NCBI GenBank assembly: GCA_017480225.1
Contig: JAFVBB010000004.1
Span: forward strand, 1 to 64,000
Direction of reading: 5' to 3'
DNA length: 64,000 bases
From: Bacteroidales bacterium
GTDB lineage: Bacteria; Bacteroidota; Bacteroidia; Bacteroidales; P3
The stretch's first letter is position 1; each line of letters starts with the position of its first letter. Positions 48,871 to 58,626 of this stretch are shown here, piece after piece. Position numbers and translations under genes: made by a program. The notes under the pieces were generated by a model. The model was not told the DNA's origin, ran no database searches, and saw nothing but the letters and a program-made list of their open reading frames with translations.

Positions 48871-49098
48871 ATGAGAAAACAGGCAACAATTCTCGCCGTT
48901 CTATTGATTCTGGCGACAACGTCAAACGCACAGAACTCTGTCACCGAACAGGAAGCCATGAATACCCATGCCCTCACCCATTCTGGCAGCGACCGGGAGC
49001 GGGGCCTCAATCGACGTGCAGAGCCTTCCCCTGGCGTATACATTGCACTGCTGCGCACCTCGTCGGGCACAACGGCGGCGAAGCTCGCACGGAGGTAG
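48871..49098 (+). CDS. Small exported protein with type-IX-like tail
   Basis: A 75-residue protein: signal peptide MRKQATILAVLLILATTSNAQ, a polar middle of about 35 residues and an end GVYIALLRTSSGTTAAKLARR resembling the GVYxVxV-type C-terminal sorting signal of type IX cargo. A cargo with almost no mature domain suggests a shortened relic. It could also be an unrelated small exported protein. It follows the lipoprotein after 4 bases. Confidence 0.55.
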   Translation: MRKQATILAVLLILATTSNAQNSVTEQEAMNTHALTHSGSDRERGLNRRAEPSPGVYIALLRTSSGTTAAKLARR

Positions 49099-49154
49099 AG
49101 CGCGTTTTTTTCATGTTTTTCTGCAAAAAAGTTTGCCGGTTTGAAAATAATGCG

Positions 49155-49162
49155 TATCTTTG
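49155..49162 (+). promoter_or_regulatory. rimP-nusA-infB promoter
   Basis: TATCTTTG with TTTG at 49132-49135, exactly 19 bases apart. It gives a leader of about 37 bases. Confidence 0.8.
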
Positions 49163-49172
49163 CATCGGAATG

Positions 49173-49197
49173 AGAGAGGTCGAAAGCCTCTCTTTTT
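49173..49197 (+). promoter_or_regulatory. Terminator-like hairpin in the rimP leader
   Basis: AGAGAGG / CCTCTCT stem with loop TCGAAAG, followed by TTTTG, beginning a few bases after the predicted start of transcription and ending just before rimP. It looks like an intrinsic terminator, so it may act as an attenuator for the operon. E. coli nusA operon is known to be feedback-controlled by NusA; a link here is inference. Confidence 0.55.
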
Positions 49198-49204
49198 GTT
49201 GATT

Positions 49205-49645
49205 ATGATAGAGAAAATCAAGATATTGGAACTGGTGAACGAGGCCTTGGAGGGCACCGACAAGTTTTTGGTGAACCTCAAGGTGACGCCGGACAACCGC
49301 ATATACGTCGACATCGACGGCGACAGCGGGGTGACGATAGACGACTGCATAGCGCTGAGCCGCGCGGTGGAGGGAGGCCTCGACCGCGACGAGGAGGACT
49401 TCGCCCTGGAGGTTAGCTCGGCGGGGGCCGACCAGCCACTAAAGATGAGGCGGCAGTATGTGAAGAACCTAGGCCGCGAGGTGGAGGCCCTGGCCATGGA
49501 CGGCGTGAAGACAGTGGGCACGTTGGCCGAAGCCGGTGACGATGGCTTCACGCTGCGCATAGCCGGCACGAAGAAACAGCCCCCGCGCGAGGAGCGGCTG
49601 CAATACGCCGACATGAAGTCGGTGAAGGTGGTGGTGACGTTTTAG
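49205..49645 (+). CDS. rimP: Ribosome maturation factor RimP
   Basis: A 146-residue RimP, needed for 30S maturation. Its N-terminal domain (NLKVTPDNRIYVDIDGDSGVTIDDC) is followed by LEVSSAGADQPL and a C-terminal SH3-like domain. No strong ribosome site precedes the ATG. nusA begins 42 bases downstream. Confidence 0.95.
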   Translation: MIEKIKILELVNEALEGTDKFLVNLKVTPDNRIYVDIDGDSGVTIDDCIALSRAVEGGLDRDEEDFALEVSSAGADQPLKMRRQYVKNLGREVEALAMDGVKTVGTLAEAGDDGFTLRIAGTKKQPPREERLQYADMKSVKVVVTF

Positions 49646-49687
49646 ACAGGCCACCCTCACGAAGAAAACAAGAGAAACAACAGCAAT

Positions 49688-50926
49688 ATGGCAAAGAACC
49701 AAGACCTTAGCAGCTCCTTCCAGGAGTTCAAGGAATTCAAGAACATCGACCGCGCCACGCTGATGCGCATACTGGAGGAGGTGTTCCGCGCGGCGTTGGC
49801 CAAGCACTATGGCTCGGACGAGGGCTTCGACATCATTGTCAACATCGACAAGGGCGACCTGGAGATATTCCGCAACCGCACCATCGTGGCCGACGGAGAG
49901 GTGGAGGATCCTGTGCGCGAGATAGCCTTGAGCGAGGCATTGAAGATAGAGGACGACTTCGAGGTGGGCGAGGAATTGTCGGAGCCGATACCGATGACTG
50001 AGTTCGGCCGCCGCGAGATATTGAGCATACGCCAGAACCTGGTGGGCAAGATACAGGACTACGAGAAGAGCCTCGTGTTCCAGAAGTACAAGGAAAAGGT
50101 GGGCGAAATCATAGTGGGTGAGGTGTACCAGCCGTGGAACAAGGAGATACTGGTTCTCGACGACGAGAAGATAGAGCTCATTCTTCCCAAGAGCGAGCAG
50201 ATACCCAACGACCGCTACCGCAAGGGCGACACGGTGAGAGCCGTGGTGCTGAAGGTGGAGATGAAGAACAACAACCCGGTGATCATTCTGAGCCGCACGA
50301 GCCCCATATTCCTGGAGAGGCTGATGGAGGCCGAGGTGCCGGAAATTTACGACGGACTGATTACCATACGCAACATAGTGCGCCAGCCCGGCGAGCGCGC
50401 GAAAATTGCTGTGGAGAGTTATGACGACCGCATAGACGCCGTGGGCTCGTGCGTAGGCGTGAAGGGCGGACGCATACACGGCATCGTGCGCGAGTTGCGC
50501 AATGAGAACATTGACGTGCTCAACTATTCGCCGCGCCCCGACCTTATGATACAGCGAGCCCTGGCACCCGCCAAGGTGAGCAACATCAAGATCAACGAGG
50601 AGGAGAAGAAGGCCGAGGTGTTCATGCAGCCCGACCAGGTGAGCCTGGCAATAGGCAAGGGTGGCTACAACATCAAGCTGGCCAGCCGCCTCGTGGGCTA
50701 CGAGATTGAGGTGTACCGTGACACCGACGAAGACTACGACGACGTGGCGCTCAACGAGTTCAACGACGAGATTGAGCAGTGGGTCATCGACGAGCTTGTC
50801 AAAATCGGCTGCGACACCGCGAAGAGCGTGCTGGGACTGTCGAAGGAAGACCTCGTGGGCCGCACCGACCTGGAAGAGGAGACGATAGACCACGTGCTGG
50901 AGGTGCTGAAGGCAGAGTTTGAATAA
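49688..50926 (+). CDS. nusA: Transcription termination/antitermination factor NusA
   Basis: A 412-residue NusA with N-terminal polymerase-binding domain (residues 1-130), S1 domain, then KH1 and KH2 (VGVKGGRIHGIVRELRNENIDV; IGKGGYNIKLASRLVGYEIEV), and a C-terminal helix-hairpin-helix stretch (CDTAKSVLGLSKEDL). It lacks the two acidic C-terminal repeats of E. coli NusA. It lies between rimP and infB. Confidence 0.97.
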   Translation: MAKNQDLSSSFQEFKEFKNIDRATLMRILEEVFRAALAKHYGSDEGFDIIVNIDKGDLEIFRNRTIVADGEVEDPVREIALSEALKIEDDFEVGEELSEPIPMTEFGRREILSIRQNLVGKIQDYEKSLVFQKYKEKVGEIIVGEVYQPWNKEILVLDDEKIELILPKSEQIPNDRYRKGDTVRAVVLKVEMKNNNPVIILSRTSPIFLERLMEAEVPEIYDGLITIRNIVRQPGERAKIAVESYDDRIDAVGSCVGVKGGRIHGIVRELRNENIDVLNYSPRPDLMIQRALAPAKVSNIKINEEEKKAEVFMQPDQVSLAIGKGGYNIKLASRLVGYEIEVYRDTDEDYDDVALNEFNDEIEQWVIDELVKIGCDTAKSVLGLSKEDLVGRTDLEEETIDHVLEVLKAEFE

Positions 50927-51000
50927 TGCCCGCAGGCACACACCGCGAAGAGGAAAAGCAAACAACATCACTACCAACCAAAGAAAGGACTCGACAAGAT

Positions 51001-53931
51001 ATGGCAAGTTTCAGACTGAACAAGGTGGCCAAGGACTTCAACGTGGGGCTTCAGACCCTCGTGGACTACCTGGCCAAGAAGGGCTACCAGGTGGATCCCA
51101 ACCCCAACACGAAGATTAGCGAGGAGCAGTATGAAATACTGGCCAAGCAGTTTCAAGGCGAGCGTCGCGTGAAAGAAGAGGCCGACAAAATTGAGCTGAT
51201 GACCAGCGGAACCAACCGCGTGGTCGAGGCCAGTGGCCGTACGCTGCCCGATGTCGAGTCGGAAGAAGTAGTCATCAAGTCAATGGTGCCGCCGAGCAAG
51301 CCTGCCACCGAGGCCAAACCGGCTGTACAACAGACCCAACCCGAGCCGCAGCCGGAACCCGAACCCGCGGAGGAAACAGAGCCAGCGGCCGAGACCATGC
51401 CCGCCGAGGAGCCTGCCACAGTGGTCGAGGCAAAGGAAGAGCCGAAACCAGAAGCCATTGCCGAACCACAGGCAGCCAATGAAAACGAGGAAGAGGCAAG
51501 CCCCGCCGAAGTTGACGAGGAACCGGACACTGCCCCCACGAGCGACAGCCCGCTGAAGGTGCTGGGCACAGTGGACCTCAGCGCCATCAACCAACGGATG
51601 CGCCCCGACAAAAAGAAACACAAGAAAGGCGAGGCAAAGCCATCGGGCACGGCGCCAACGCCAAAGCCCACTCCCACTCCTGCCCCGGAACCTGCCCCCA
51701 CGCCCGCAAAGCCCGCGCAGGCGCCGAAGCCCGCCCCCGAGTTCATACAGACCCAATACACCAAGCTTGAAGGCCCGAAGGTGCTCACCAAGATTGACTT
51801 GAGCCAATTCAGCAAGGATGGCGCCGACACCCCCGGCAGCAAGCGCAAGCGCAAACACACCAAGAAGGAGGCTGTCAGCGCGCAAGAGGTGAAGAAGATT
51901 GGCGCAGAAGTGGCCAAGAAGGAGAACAAGGAAAAAGAAAAGGCCAAGAAGGAAAGCCAAAAGCAGGCTGCGCAAGCCGCAGGCAAGAAGAAGAAAAAGA
52001 AAGACGAGAAGAAGCCCGCCGTCATCGACGACAACGAGATTGAGAAGCAAATACGCGACACTCTTGCCCGCCTCTCGCCCCTCGGCAAATCGAAGACCTC
52101 TAAGCACAACCGCGAGAAGCGCCAGAAGGTGCACGCCCACATGGAGGAGGAGATGATGCGCGAGATGGAAGGGCAGAAGACACTGCGGGTGACCGAGTTT
52201 GTCACCGCCAACGAGCTGGCCACCATGATGCAGGTGCCCGTGACGAAGATTATCGCCACGTGCATGTCGGTGGGCATCTTCGTGAGCATCAACCAGCGCC
52301 TCGACGCAGAGACAATCAAACTCATTGCCGACGAGTTCGGCTTCGACGTGAATTTCGCCTCGGAGGACGTGGTCAACACCCTGCACCAAATCGAGGAGGA
52401 GGACCGCCCGGAAGACCTCATTACCCGCAACCCAATCGTGACAGTCATGGGCCATGTGGACCACGGCAAAACGTCGCTGCTTGACTACATTCGCAAAACC
52501 AACGTCATCGCAGGCGAGGCTGGCGGCATCACGCAGCACATCGGTGCCTACGAGGTGACCACAGCCGAAGGCCGCAAAATAACCTTCCTCGACACCCCCG
52601 GTCACGAAGCATTCACGGCCATGCGCGCACGCGGCGCAAAAATGACCGACATCGCCATCATCGTCATAGCAGCCGACGACAAAATAATGCCGCAGACGGT
52701 CGAAGCCATCAACCACGCTCAGTCGGCCGGTGTACCCATTGTATTTGCCATTAACAAGATAGACAAGCCAGGCGCCGATCCCGACCGCATCAAGACCGAG
52801 CTTGCAAACATGAACCTGCTCGTCGAGGAGTGGGGCGGTAAATACCAGAGTCAGGACATCAGCGCCAAAAAAGGCATCGGAGTGGAAGAACTGCTGGAGA
52901 AGGTCATTCTCCAGGCCGACATCATGGAACTCAAGGGCAACCCCAACAAACGCGCCAAAGGCACCGTCATCGAAAGCACACTCGACAAGGGGCGCGGCTA
53001 TGTGGCCAAAATACTGGTCGAGGACGGCACCATACGCAAGGGCGACCCCATAGTGGCCGGTGCCGTGGCCGGACGCGTCCGTGCCATGTACAACGAGCGC
53101 AACCAGGAAGTCATGGAGGCCGGTCCCTCGCAGCCTGTGCTGCTGCTGGGCCTCACCGGTGCCTGCCAGGCTGGCGACACCTTCAACGTCATGGAGAACG
53201 AGAAAGAGGCCAAAGAGATTGCCGCCAAACGCACACAACTGCAGCGCGAGCAGGGCATCCGCACGCAAACACACCTCACCCTCGAAGAAATCGGACGCCG
53301 CCGCGCGCTCGGCAACTTCAAGGAGCTCAACATCATTGTCAAGGCCGACGTCGACGGCTCGGTCGAGGCTCTCAGCGACTCCCTCATCAAACTCAGCAAC
53401 GAGGAGGTGCAAGTCAACGTCATACACAAGGCAGTGGGCCAGATCTCGGAGAACGACGTCATGCTCGCCATGACAGCCGACGCCATCATCATCGGCTTCC
53501 AGGTGCGTCCCAGCGTGGGCGCGCGCAAAATGGCCGAAGCCGAGGCCATCGACATCCGCCTCTACAGCATCATCTACGACGCCATCAACGAACTCAAGGA
53601 TGCCATTGAGGGTATGCTCGCCCCCGAGACACAAGAAAAGATTGTGGCCAACCTCGAAATCCGCGAAACCTTCAAGATCAGCAAGGTCGGCACCATTGCG
53701 GGCTGCATGTGCCTCGACGGAAAAATCAACCGCCAGAGCAGCATTCGCGTCATACGCGACGGCATCGTGGTCTACACAGGCCGCCTGGCATCGCTCAAAC
53801 GCTTCAAGGACGACGTCAAGGAGGTAGTCAGCGGACAGGACTGCGGCCTCAACATAGAAAACTACAACGACATCAAGGTCGGCGACATTGTCGAGGCCTA
53901 CGAGGTGATTGAAATCAAGCGCAAACTGTAA
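51001..53931 (+). CDS. infB: Translation initiation factor IF-2
   Basis: A 976-residue IF-2. An N-terminal IF2_N domain ([19 protein letters not shown]) is followed by a long, low-complexity linker rich in Pro, Glu, Ala and Lys (about residues 60-370), a second IF2_N region, then the GTPase domain with [17 protein letters not shown] and NKIDK and domains II-IV. The start at 51001 matches the family; the frame extends upstream from the nusA stop. The long linker is usual for Bacteroidota. Confidence 0.97.
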   Translation: MASFRLNKVAKDFNVGLQTLVDYLAKKGYQVDPNPNTKISEEQYEILAKQFQGERRVKEEADKIELMTSGTNRVVEASGRTLPDVESEEVVIKSMVPPSKPATEAKPAVQQTQPEPQPEPEPAEETEPAAETMPAEEPATVVEAKEEPKPEAIAEPQAANENEEEASPAEVDEEPDTAPTSDSPLKVLGTVDLSAINQRMRPDKKKHKKGEAKPSGTAPTPKPTPTPAPEPAPTPAKPAQAPKPAPEFIQTQYTKLEGPKVLTKIDLSQFSKDGADTPGSKRKRKHTKKEAVSAQEVKKIGAEVAKKENKEKEKAKKESQKQAAQAAGKKKKKKDEKKPAVIDDNEIEKQIRDTLARLSPLGKSKTSKHNREKRQKVHAHMEEEMMREMEGQKTLRVTEFVTANELATMMQVPVTKIIATCMSVGIFVSINQRLDAETIKLIADEFGFDVNFASEDVVNTLHQIEEEDRPEDLITRNPIVTVMGHVDHGKTSLLDYIRKTNVIAGEAGGITQHIGAYEVTTAEGRKITFLDTPGHEAFTAMRARGAKMTDIAIIVIAADDKIMPQTVEAINHAQSAGVPIVFAINKIDKPGADPDRIKTELANMNLLVEEWGGKYQSQDISAKKGIGVEELLEKVILQADIMELKGNPNKRAKGTVIESTLDKGRGYVAKILVEDGTIRKGDPIVAGAVAGRVRAMYNERNQEVMEAGPSQPVLLLGLTGACQAGDTFNVMENEKEAKEIAAKRTQLQREQGIRTQTHLTLEEIGRRRALGNFKELNIIVKADVDGSVEALSDSLIKLSNEEVQVNVIHKAVGQISENDVMLAMTADAIIIGFQVRPSVGARKMAEAEAIDIRLYSIIYDAINELKDAIEGMLAPETQEKIVANLEIRETFKISKVGTIAGCMCLDGKINRQSSIRVIRDGIVVYTGRLASLKRFKDDVKEVVSGQDCGLNIENYNDIKVGDIVEAYEVIEIKRKL

Positions 53932-54001
53932 AAAAAAAGCGCTCGCAGCGCAATATTTGAATGCCGCTGCCGTTTACAAGACACTGCCCGCGAGGCAGCA
54001 C

Positions 54002-54076
54002 GCTCCTGTAGTTCAATGGATAGAATAGAGGTTTCCTAAACCTTTGATCAGGGTTCGATTCCCTGCGGGAGTACCA
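54002..54076 (+). tRNA. tRNA-Arg(CCT)
   Basis: A 75-nt tRNA with acceptor GCTCCTG / CGGGAGT (with G-U pairs), discriminator A and encoded CCA. The anticodon loop TTCCTAA gives CCT, reading AGG. The T-arm is CAGGG-TTCGATT-CCCTG. Located 70 bases after infB. Confidence 0.95.
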
Positions 54077-54084
54077 CTCACCAC

Positions 54085-54124
54085 AAGGCCGGCAAAGGGC
54101 GCAGAACCATTTGCCGGCCTTTCT
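54085..54124 (+). terminator. tRNA-Arg / infB terminator
   Basis: AAGGCCGGCAAA / TTTGCCGGCCTT stem followed by TCTC, nine bases after the tRNA. It lies just before yraN. Confidence 0.8.
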
Positions 54125-54141
54125 CTATTAATCAACGCCCT

Positions 54142-54528
54142 ATGCAAAGCACACCCGAACAACGCCGCCAGGCCAACGAACTGGGCACAACCGGCGAGCA
54201 GATGGCCACACGCTACCTTGAGGGGCTGCACTACACCATCATCGAGCGCAACTACCGGTGCGGAAAGTACGAGGCCGACATCATAGCCCTCGACGGCGAC
54301 GAGCTGGTTGTGGTCGAGGTGAAGACGCGCAGCAGCACCGACTTCGGCACACCACAGGAGGCCGTGGACCACCGCAAGCGCGCCCGACTGATTCGCGCCG
54401 CCAGCCACTACATCGGCACTCACAACCGGCAGGAAAACACCCGCTTCGACGTGGTGGCCATCGTTCCGGGAGAAGGCGGCTTCTCAATAAACCACATCAA
54501 GGACGCCTTCAACGTGATGAACTATTAG
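54142..54528 (+). CDS. yraN: YraN/UPF0102 family endonuclease-like protein
   Basis: A 128-residue restriction-endonuclease-fold protein of the UPF0102 family: NELGTTGEQMATRYLE near the N-terminus and the catalytic-type ALDGDELVVVEVKTRSS (D..ExK). Role unclear; linked to DNA repair or transformation in some bacteria. No promoter box seen; it follows the tRNA terminator by 18 bases. Confidence 0.92.
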   Translation: MQSTPEQRRQANELGTTGEQMATRYLEGLHYTIIERNYRCGKYEADIIALDGDELVVVEVKTRSSTDFGTPQEAVDHRKRARLIRAASHYIGTHNRQENTRFDVVAIVPGEGGFSINHIKDAFNVMNY

Positions 54529-54770
54529 CCGCCACCACGGCATGGCATGTCTTGTCGCCTGTTTTTCAAGCAATCCAACACACAATCTGTAATCCTCACA
54601 TGCCAAACGCTCGTGCGCGCGGCATTGTATGCCACTGGGGACAAGTTACCAAAATGAAGGTGCTGCCGAAGTTTTCGCACTGACTGTTAGCGTCTGAACG
54701 GCAGGACATTACGCGCAATACAACACTGCACCACACTGATAATCAACCCAAAACAGCATCAAAGCCATAT
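54529..54770. other. Gap between yraN and hairpin copy 6
   Basis: No supportable gene. The sequence is of mixed composition with no clear inverted repeat; the hairpin repeat and the transporter terminator fill the rest of the 450-base gap. Confidence 0.4.
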
Positions 54771-54883
54771 CAAGACCGTCTGTTCTTCGATTGTTCTCCG
54801 ATTGTTCTTCGATTGTTCTTCGATTTAATATCGAAGAACAATCGAAGAACAATCGGAGAACAATCGAAGAACAGACGGTCTTG
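54771..54883. repeat. Long hairpin repeat, copy 6 (extended arms)
   Basis: Core 54776-54878 has standard arms (CTTC, CTCC, CTTC, CTTC). Here the palindrome reaches further out: CAAGACCGTCTG on the left is mirrored by CAGACGGTCTTG on the right, giving the longest arms of the set. The loop GATTTAATATC is the reverse complement of that in copy 7. Confidence 0.95.
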
Positions 54884-54913
54884 GCATTGCCCCAGCGGCT
54901 GCCTGAAGCCGAA

Positions 54914-54952
54914 GAAAAAGGGCAGGAAAGCCTTGTTGAGGCTTCCCTGCCC
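54914..54952 (-). terminator. Terminator of the FucP-like transporter
   Basis: Minus-strand GGGCAGGGAAGCCT / AGGCTTTCCTGCCC with five-base loop, followed by five Ts, starting 26 bases past the transporter stop. Confidence 0.88.
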
Positions 54953-54978
54953 TGCTGGAAACTGTTCTTACGTGAGGA

Positions 54979-56286
54979 CTACTCGACAGGTATGTCGCGG
55001 TTGACATTCTTCGAGCCCGCCAGAGCGTAGAAGAGGATATAGGCCAGCATGGCGGCCACGAGCCAATAGGAGCCCATGTAGCCCGCCGACTTGGCCAGGG
55101 CGTTCTGGATGAGCGGCATGACACCACCGCCAACCACCATCATCATGAAGATGCCGCTGGCCTGCTCGGTGTACTTGCCAAGCCCCTCGACCGAAAGGTT
55201 GAATATGCCGCCCCACATGAGCGAGGTGCAAAGGCCGCAGAGCACAAGGAAGAGGGCACTGATGGGCACCTGGAACATTGCGAAGCCGTCGGCCACACTG
55301 TAGCCGGGCATGGATATGCGGACGCTGCTGGGCATCACTATGGCCACGACCACGAGGACTATGGCCACGATGGAGACTACGGAGAGCTGCGTGCGGGTGC
55401 TCACCTTGCCGCTGATGGAGGCGCTGACTGCACGACCCACCATCATCAGCAGCCAGTAGACTGCCGCCACGGCGCCACCGATGGCCGCTCCGCAGAGGGG
55501 GTCGTCGGTGAGGTAGAAGTTGAGTTCGGCCGGTATGCCAACCTCAATGCCGACATAGAAGAAGATGGCCACTACACCCAGCACAAGGTGGCGGAAGCTC
55601 CAGGCGCTGTACCTGTCCTTGACGGTGGCCTTCACGCGGCCGAGGTTGGGCTCGGGTATTTTCACGAAGCATATCACCAGGAAAGCAAGCGCGAAGACGC
55701 CCATGGCGATGAAGAGCAGCGGGCTGACGTCGCGCATGGCGGTGCGGTCGGTGACGGTGCCGATGAGGGCGCCGACAAGCAGCGGCGTGAGGGTGCCGGT
55801 GAGCGAGTTGAGGGTGCCGCCGGTCTGTATCAGCTGGTTGCCACGGTTGCCGCCGCCGCCGAGGGTGTTGAGCATGGGGTTGACCACCGTGTTGAGCATA
55901 CAGACGGAGAAGCCGCAGATGAACGCGCCGAGAAGGTAGATGATGAAGTTGAGCATGACGGGCTGGCCTCCTGCGGAGAAGGTGGCGGTGGTGGCCCCGA
56001 CGAGGCTGCTGAGGTACTGCACCACGATGCCCGTGAAGCCGACGCCCAGTGCCCACAATGCGGTGCGCTTGTAGCCGATACGCTGCATGAGCTTGCCCGC
56101 AGGGATGCCCATGATGAGGTAGGCCAGGAAGTTCATCATGTTGCCCAACATGCCCGACCACTCGTACTGGTTCTTCCAGATGTTGCCGAAGGGCGCGGCC
56201 ATGTTGGTGACAAACGAGATCATGGCGAACATGAAGAACATGGTAATCACCGCGATGACGTTGGTTCGGTTCTTTTGCTGTTCCAT
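54979..56286 (-). CDS. Sugar MFS transporter (FucP/FHS-like)
   Basis: A 435-residue major-facilitator permease with 12 segments. The opening MFFMFAMISFVTNMAAPFGNIWKN and the central FICGFSVCMLNTVVNPMLNTLGG resemble the FucP/glucose-galactose proton symporters. Substrate cannot be told, and no sugar operon surrounds it. Start ATG preferred by conventional hydrophobic N-terminus. Confidence 0.88.
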   Translation of the reverse strand: MEQQKNRTNVIAVITMFFMFAMISFVTNMAAPFGNIWKNQYEWSGMLGNMMNFLAYLIMGIPAGKLMQRIGYKRTALWALGVGFTGIVVQYLSSLVGATTATFSAGGQPVMLNFIIYLLGAFICGFSVCMLNTVVNPMLNTLGGGGNRGNQLIQTGGTLNSLTGTLTPLLVGALIGTVTDRTAMRDVSPLLFIAMGVFALAFLVICFVKIPEPNLGRVKATVKDRYSAWSFRHLVLGVVAIFFYVGIEVGIPAELNFYLTDDPLCGAAIGGAVAAVYWLLMMVGRAVSASISGKVSTRTQLSVVSIVAIVLVVVAIVMPSSVRISMPGYSVADGFAMFQVPISALFLVLCGLCTSLMWGGIFNLSVEGLGKYTEQASGIFMMMVVGGGVMPLIQNALAKSAGYMGSYWLVAAMLAYILFYALAGSKNVNRDIPVE

Positions 56287-56331
56287 AGGTTGTATAGGTT
56301 TAATCGTTAGGTTGTGATGCTGTAATTATCG

Positions 56332-58554
56332 CTATTTCACCACCACGCGGCGCGCGGCGCTTCCGGCACGGAGCAGGTAGACTCCGGCCGACGGCGCCTG
56401 AAAGCACCGGCCGCGGCCGAGCACACGCCCGTCGGCGGCGATGAGGTCGACGTCAGTGTCGGCTTCGACCGTGATGGTGCGCCCCTCAACATTGACGCGC
56501 ATAGCGCCACCGTCAACCTCGGCTATGCCTACGTTGCTGCCGGTGGCGGTCACCACGGTGTCTTGCGTGACGGTGAAGGTGTAGGGGTTGTCCTCGACAT
56601 GCACGCCGTGGCCGAAGTCCCAATAGAGGAAGTTGTCCACGCCGTCCTGCGGGGTGTAGGCCAGGGTGCACTCGCTGCCAGTGGCATAGTCGCCGCCACC
56701 GGTGACGGCCGCCGGCTTGATGTATGGGTTGCAGCGGAGGTCGACCATGTTGCCGCGTTCCACGAAGAGGGCACGGATCATCCAAGTCTGATAGTGACCC
56801 TGGTCGCAGTAGCGCACCCAGCCGTCGGGCAGGTGGTACCACGAGCCGTCGGGCACGCCGCAATAGGTGCTGAAAGCTGCCGGATAGGAGTTGCTGCCGC
56901 TGTGGCGGAACGTGATCCAGAGCACCGCGGTGTCGGGCACAGCCAAAGGCTCGTCAAGCTCTATGGTGGCCCATCCGTTGGCCGAGGTGAGGTTGTATTG
57001 TTTGTTGACGAGGCGGTTGTCGAGGTCGGGCTCATCGCCGCCAAGATAGACCGACATGGTGTAGTAGCCCGGATGCGTCACATACAGCTGCACCAATCCG
57101 AGGCTGCGTCCGCTGTTGCGGCGCAAGGCGGGAATACGTATGCCCCACTCGGTGGCGCTGCCGTAGTCGTCCTGCCAAGAGTTGTAGAGGGCCTCTACGT
57201 TGTAGGACAGGGTGTCGCGTCCCAGGGGAACGAAAATCGCCGTGTCGGTGTAGTCGCCGTTGACAAAGAGATGCACGGGGTTGGCGTTGTAATCGCTGGC
57301 CCAACGGTCGAAACGGAAGCCCTCGGCTGCGGTGGCGAGCACATCGACATTGGTGGTGTAGGGGGTGTAGGTGCCGTTGCCGCTCACAGTGCCAAGCTTC
57401 TCGTCGGCGCTCACAGCGGCAATCACCGCGACAGTGTCGCTGCCATAGGAGGGCTGTATACCAACAATGGCACCATTGTTCAAGTTGAAGGTATAGGTGG
57501 AGTTGCCGCCTGTGCCGCCCGCCCCTGGCGAGAGTGAGTCAGTGGTGTAGTAGCCGTCGTACCAGCCACCCCAGCCCCAGTTGACGTGGAACATGCCGTT
57601 CTCGTCGTAACCATCGAGCACAAAGGCATGGCCGCCGCTGTTGTCGTAGCCGGTGTAGAGCACAGGGCGCTTGTGGTCAATCTCGAAGCGGAGCACCGAG
57701 TCCCAGTATGTGTCGGTTACATTGTTCTTGAAGATGGCGTGCAGCAGCGAGCTGTAGCGGAAGTTCTCGCGCAGCGATTTTTCTGACGAAGGCCAGCCCA
57801 GTTCGTCCCATTCGAAGACCTGGGCGCCGCTCGAGCCGACACCATACTGCATCTCCACAGCCACACCGATGTGCAGCATTAGCTTGGCCACAGCGTCAAT
57901 CTGCTCCTGCGTGCTGTACCAACCGAGTGCGTCGGGCATGTTTTCCCAGTCGTACCCGGTCTCAAAGTCCACATAGGTGTATGCGAAGCCGTCGGGTTTG
58001 TATCCTTTGTCGCCATGCCCCTTGGCGGGATGGTTCCAATACTTCATTATCTGCGCCTGCGCCGTTGCCACGCAGCCGGTCACTGCATGTTCCGAGTTTT
58101 GCACCGGACACATGGCATTGTAGTGGGGCGACTGGTCCCATGTGGTGGTGAGCAGTTGCGGCACGCTATTGCCAGTGCCTTTCACCCCCACGGCATCCCA
58201 GGCCTGCGCCACTTTCGGGCTTTGGCCTACGTTCAAAGCGCGCACTTCGGCAAGCTCACGCCTGTAGCCATCGAACCACGTCTGCACATGCTCCGGCATA
58301 CGGTCGGGGTCGAAGCCCGCCTGCAAGGAGTAGGCCAGCACCGGACGCGAGCAGTCGTCAGCGGCCACTACCACGAAGCCAGTCCCCTCGACAGGAGCGA
58401 ACACATAGAGCTCATCCCATCCAGCGGGGGTTACATTCACAACATTGTTGAAATAATGCAATGCCACCTCACGGGCTCGCTCTGGCGACACTGGCCGAGC
58501 TGCGGCGCCCAGACACGCCGCCAAGACGGCGGCAAAGATGAATGTTCTTTTCAT
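56332..58554 (-). CDS. C10 family cysteine peptidase (streptopain-like) with type IX tail
   Basis: A 740-residue secreted protease. Signal peptide MKRTFIFAAVLAACLGAAA, Spi-type prodomain to about residue 130, then the C10 catalytic domain: Cys161 in HAVTGCVATAQAQIMKYW and His309 in DNSGGHAFVLDGYD, with the VNWGWGGWYDGYY loop. A long beta-rich region follows, then a C-terminal FQAPSAGVYLLRAG-type end that fits type IX secretion cargo. Such enzymes resemble SpeB and interpain/prtT-like proteases. Start at ATG 58554 preferred. Confidence 0.94.
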   Translation of the reverse strand: MKRTFIFAAVLAACLGAAARPVSPERAREVALHYFNNVVNVTPAGWDELYVFAPVEGTGFVVVAADDCSRPVLAYSLQAGFDPDRMPEHVQTWFDGYRRELAEVRALNVGQSPKVAQAWDAVGVKGTGNSVPQLLTTTWDQSPHYNAMCPVQNSEHAVTGCVATAQAQIMKYWNHPAKGHGDKGYKPDGFAYTYVDFETGYDWENMPDALGWYSTQEQIDAVAKLMLHIGVAVEMQYGVGSSGAQVFEWDELGWPSSEKSLRENFRYSSLLHAIFKNNVTDTYWDSVLRFEIDHKRPVLYTGYDNSGGHAFVLDGYDENGMFHVNWGWGGWYDGYYTTDSLSPGAGGTGGNSTYTFNLNNGAIVGIQPSYGSDTVAVIAAVSADEKLGTVSGNGTYTPYTTNVDVLATAAEGFRFDRWASDYNANPVHLFVNGDYTDTAIFVPLGRDTLSYNVEALYNSWQDDYGSATEWGIRIPALRRNSGRSLGLVQLYVTHPGYYTMSVYLGGDEPDLDNRLVNKQYNLTSANGWATIELDEPLAVPDTAVLWITFRHSGSNSYPAAFSTYCGVPDGSWYHLPDGWVRYCDQGHYQTWMIRALFVERGNMVDLRCNPYIKPAAVTGGGDYATGSECTLAYTPQDGVDNFLYWDFGHGVHVEDNPYTFTVTQDTVVTATGSNVGIAEVDGGAMRVNVEGRTITVEADTDVDLIAADGRVLGRGRCFQAPSAGVYLLRAGSAARRVVVK

Positions 58555-58566
58555 CGTACTTACGTT

Positions 58567-58615
58567 AAAAAAAGAGGGGGCGTCACCGTCGTCTGCACGA
58601 CTTGATGACACCCCC
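58567..58615 (-). terminator. Terminator of the atp operon
   Basis: Minus-strand GGGGGTGTCA / TGACGCCCCC stem (one U-G) with a 20-base spacer, followed by TCTTTTTTT. It lies 12 bases past the atpG stop, directly before the C10 protease gene. Confidence 0.85.
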
Positions 58616-58626
58616 ACATTTGTTGC

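Noticed and set aside
51280-53634. 784-residue minus-strand frame opposite infB
   Set aside because: Antisense to IF-2 with all its GTPase motifs; no resemblance to any family.
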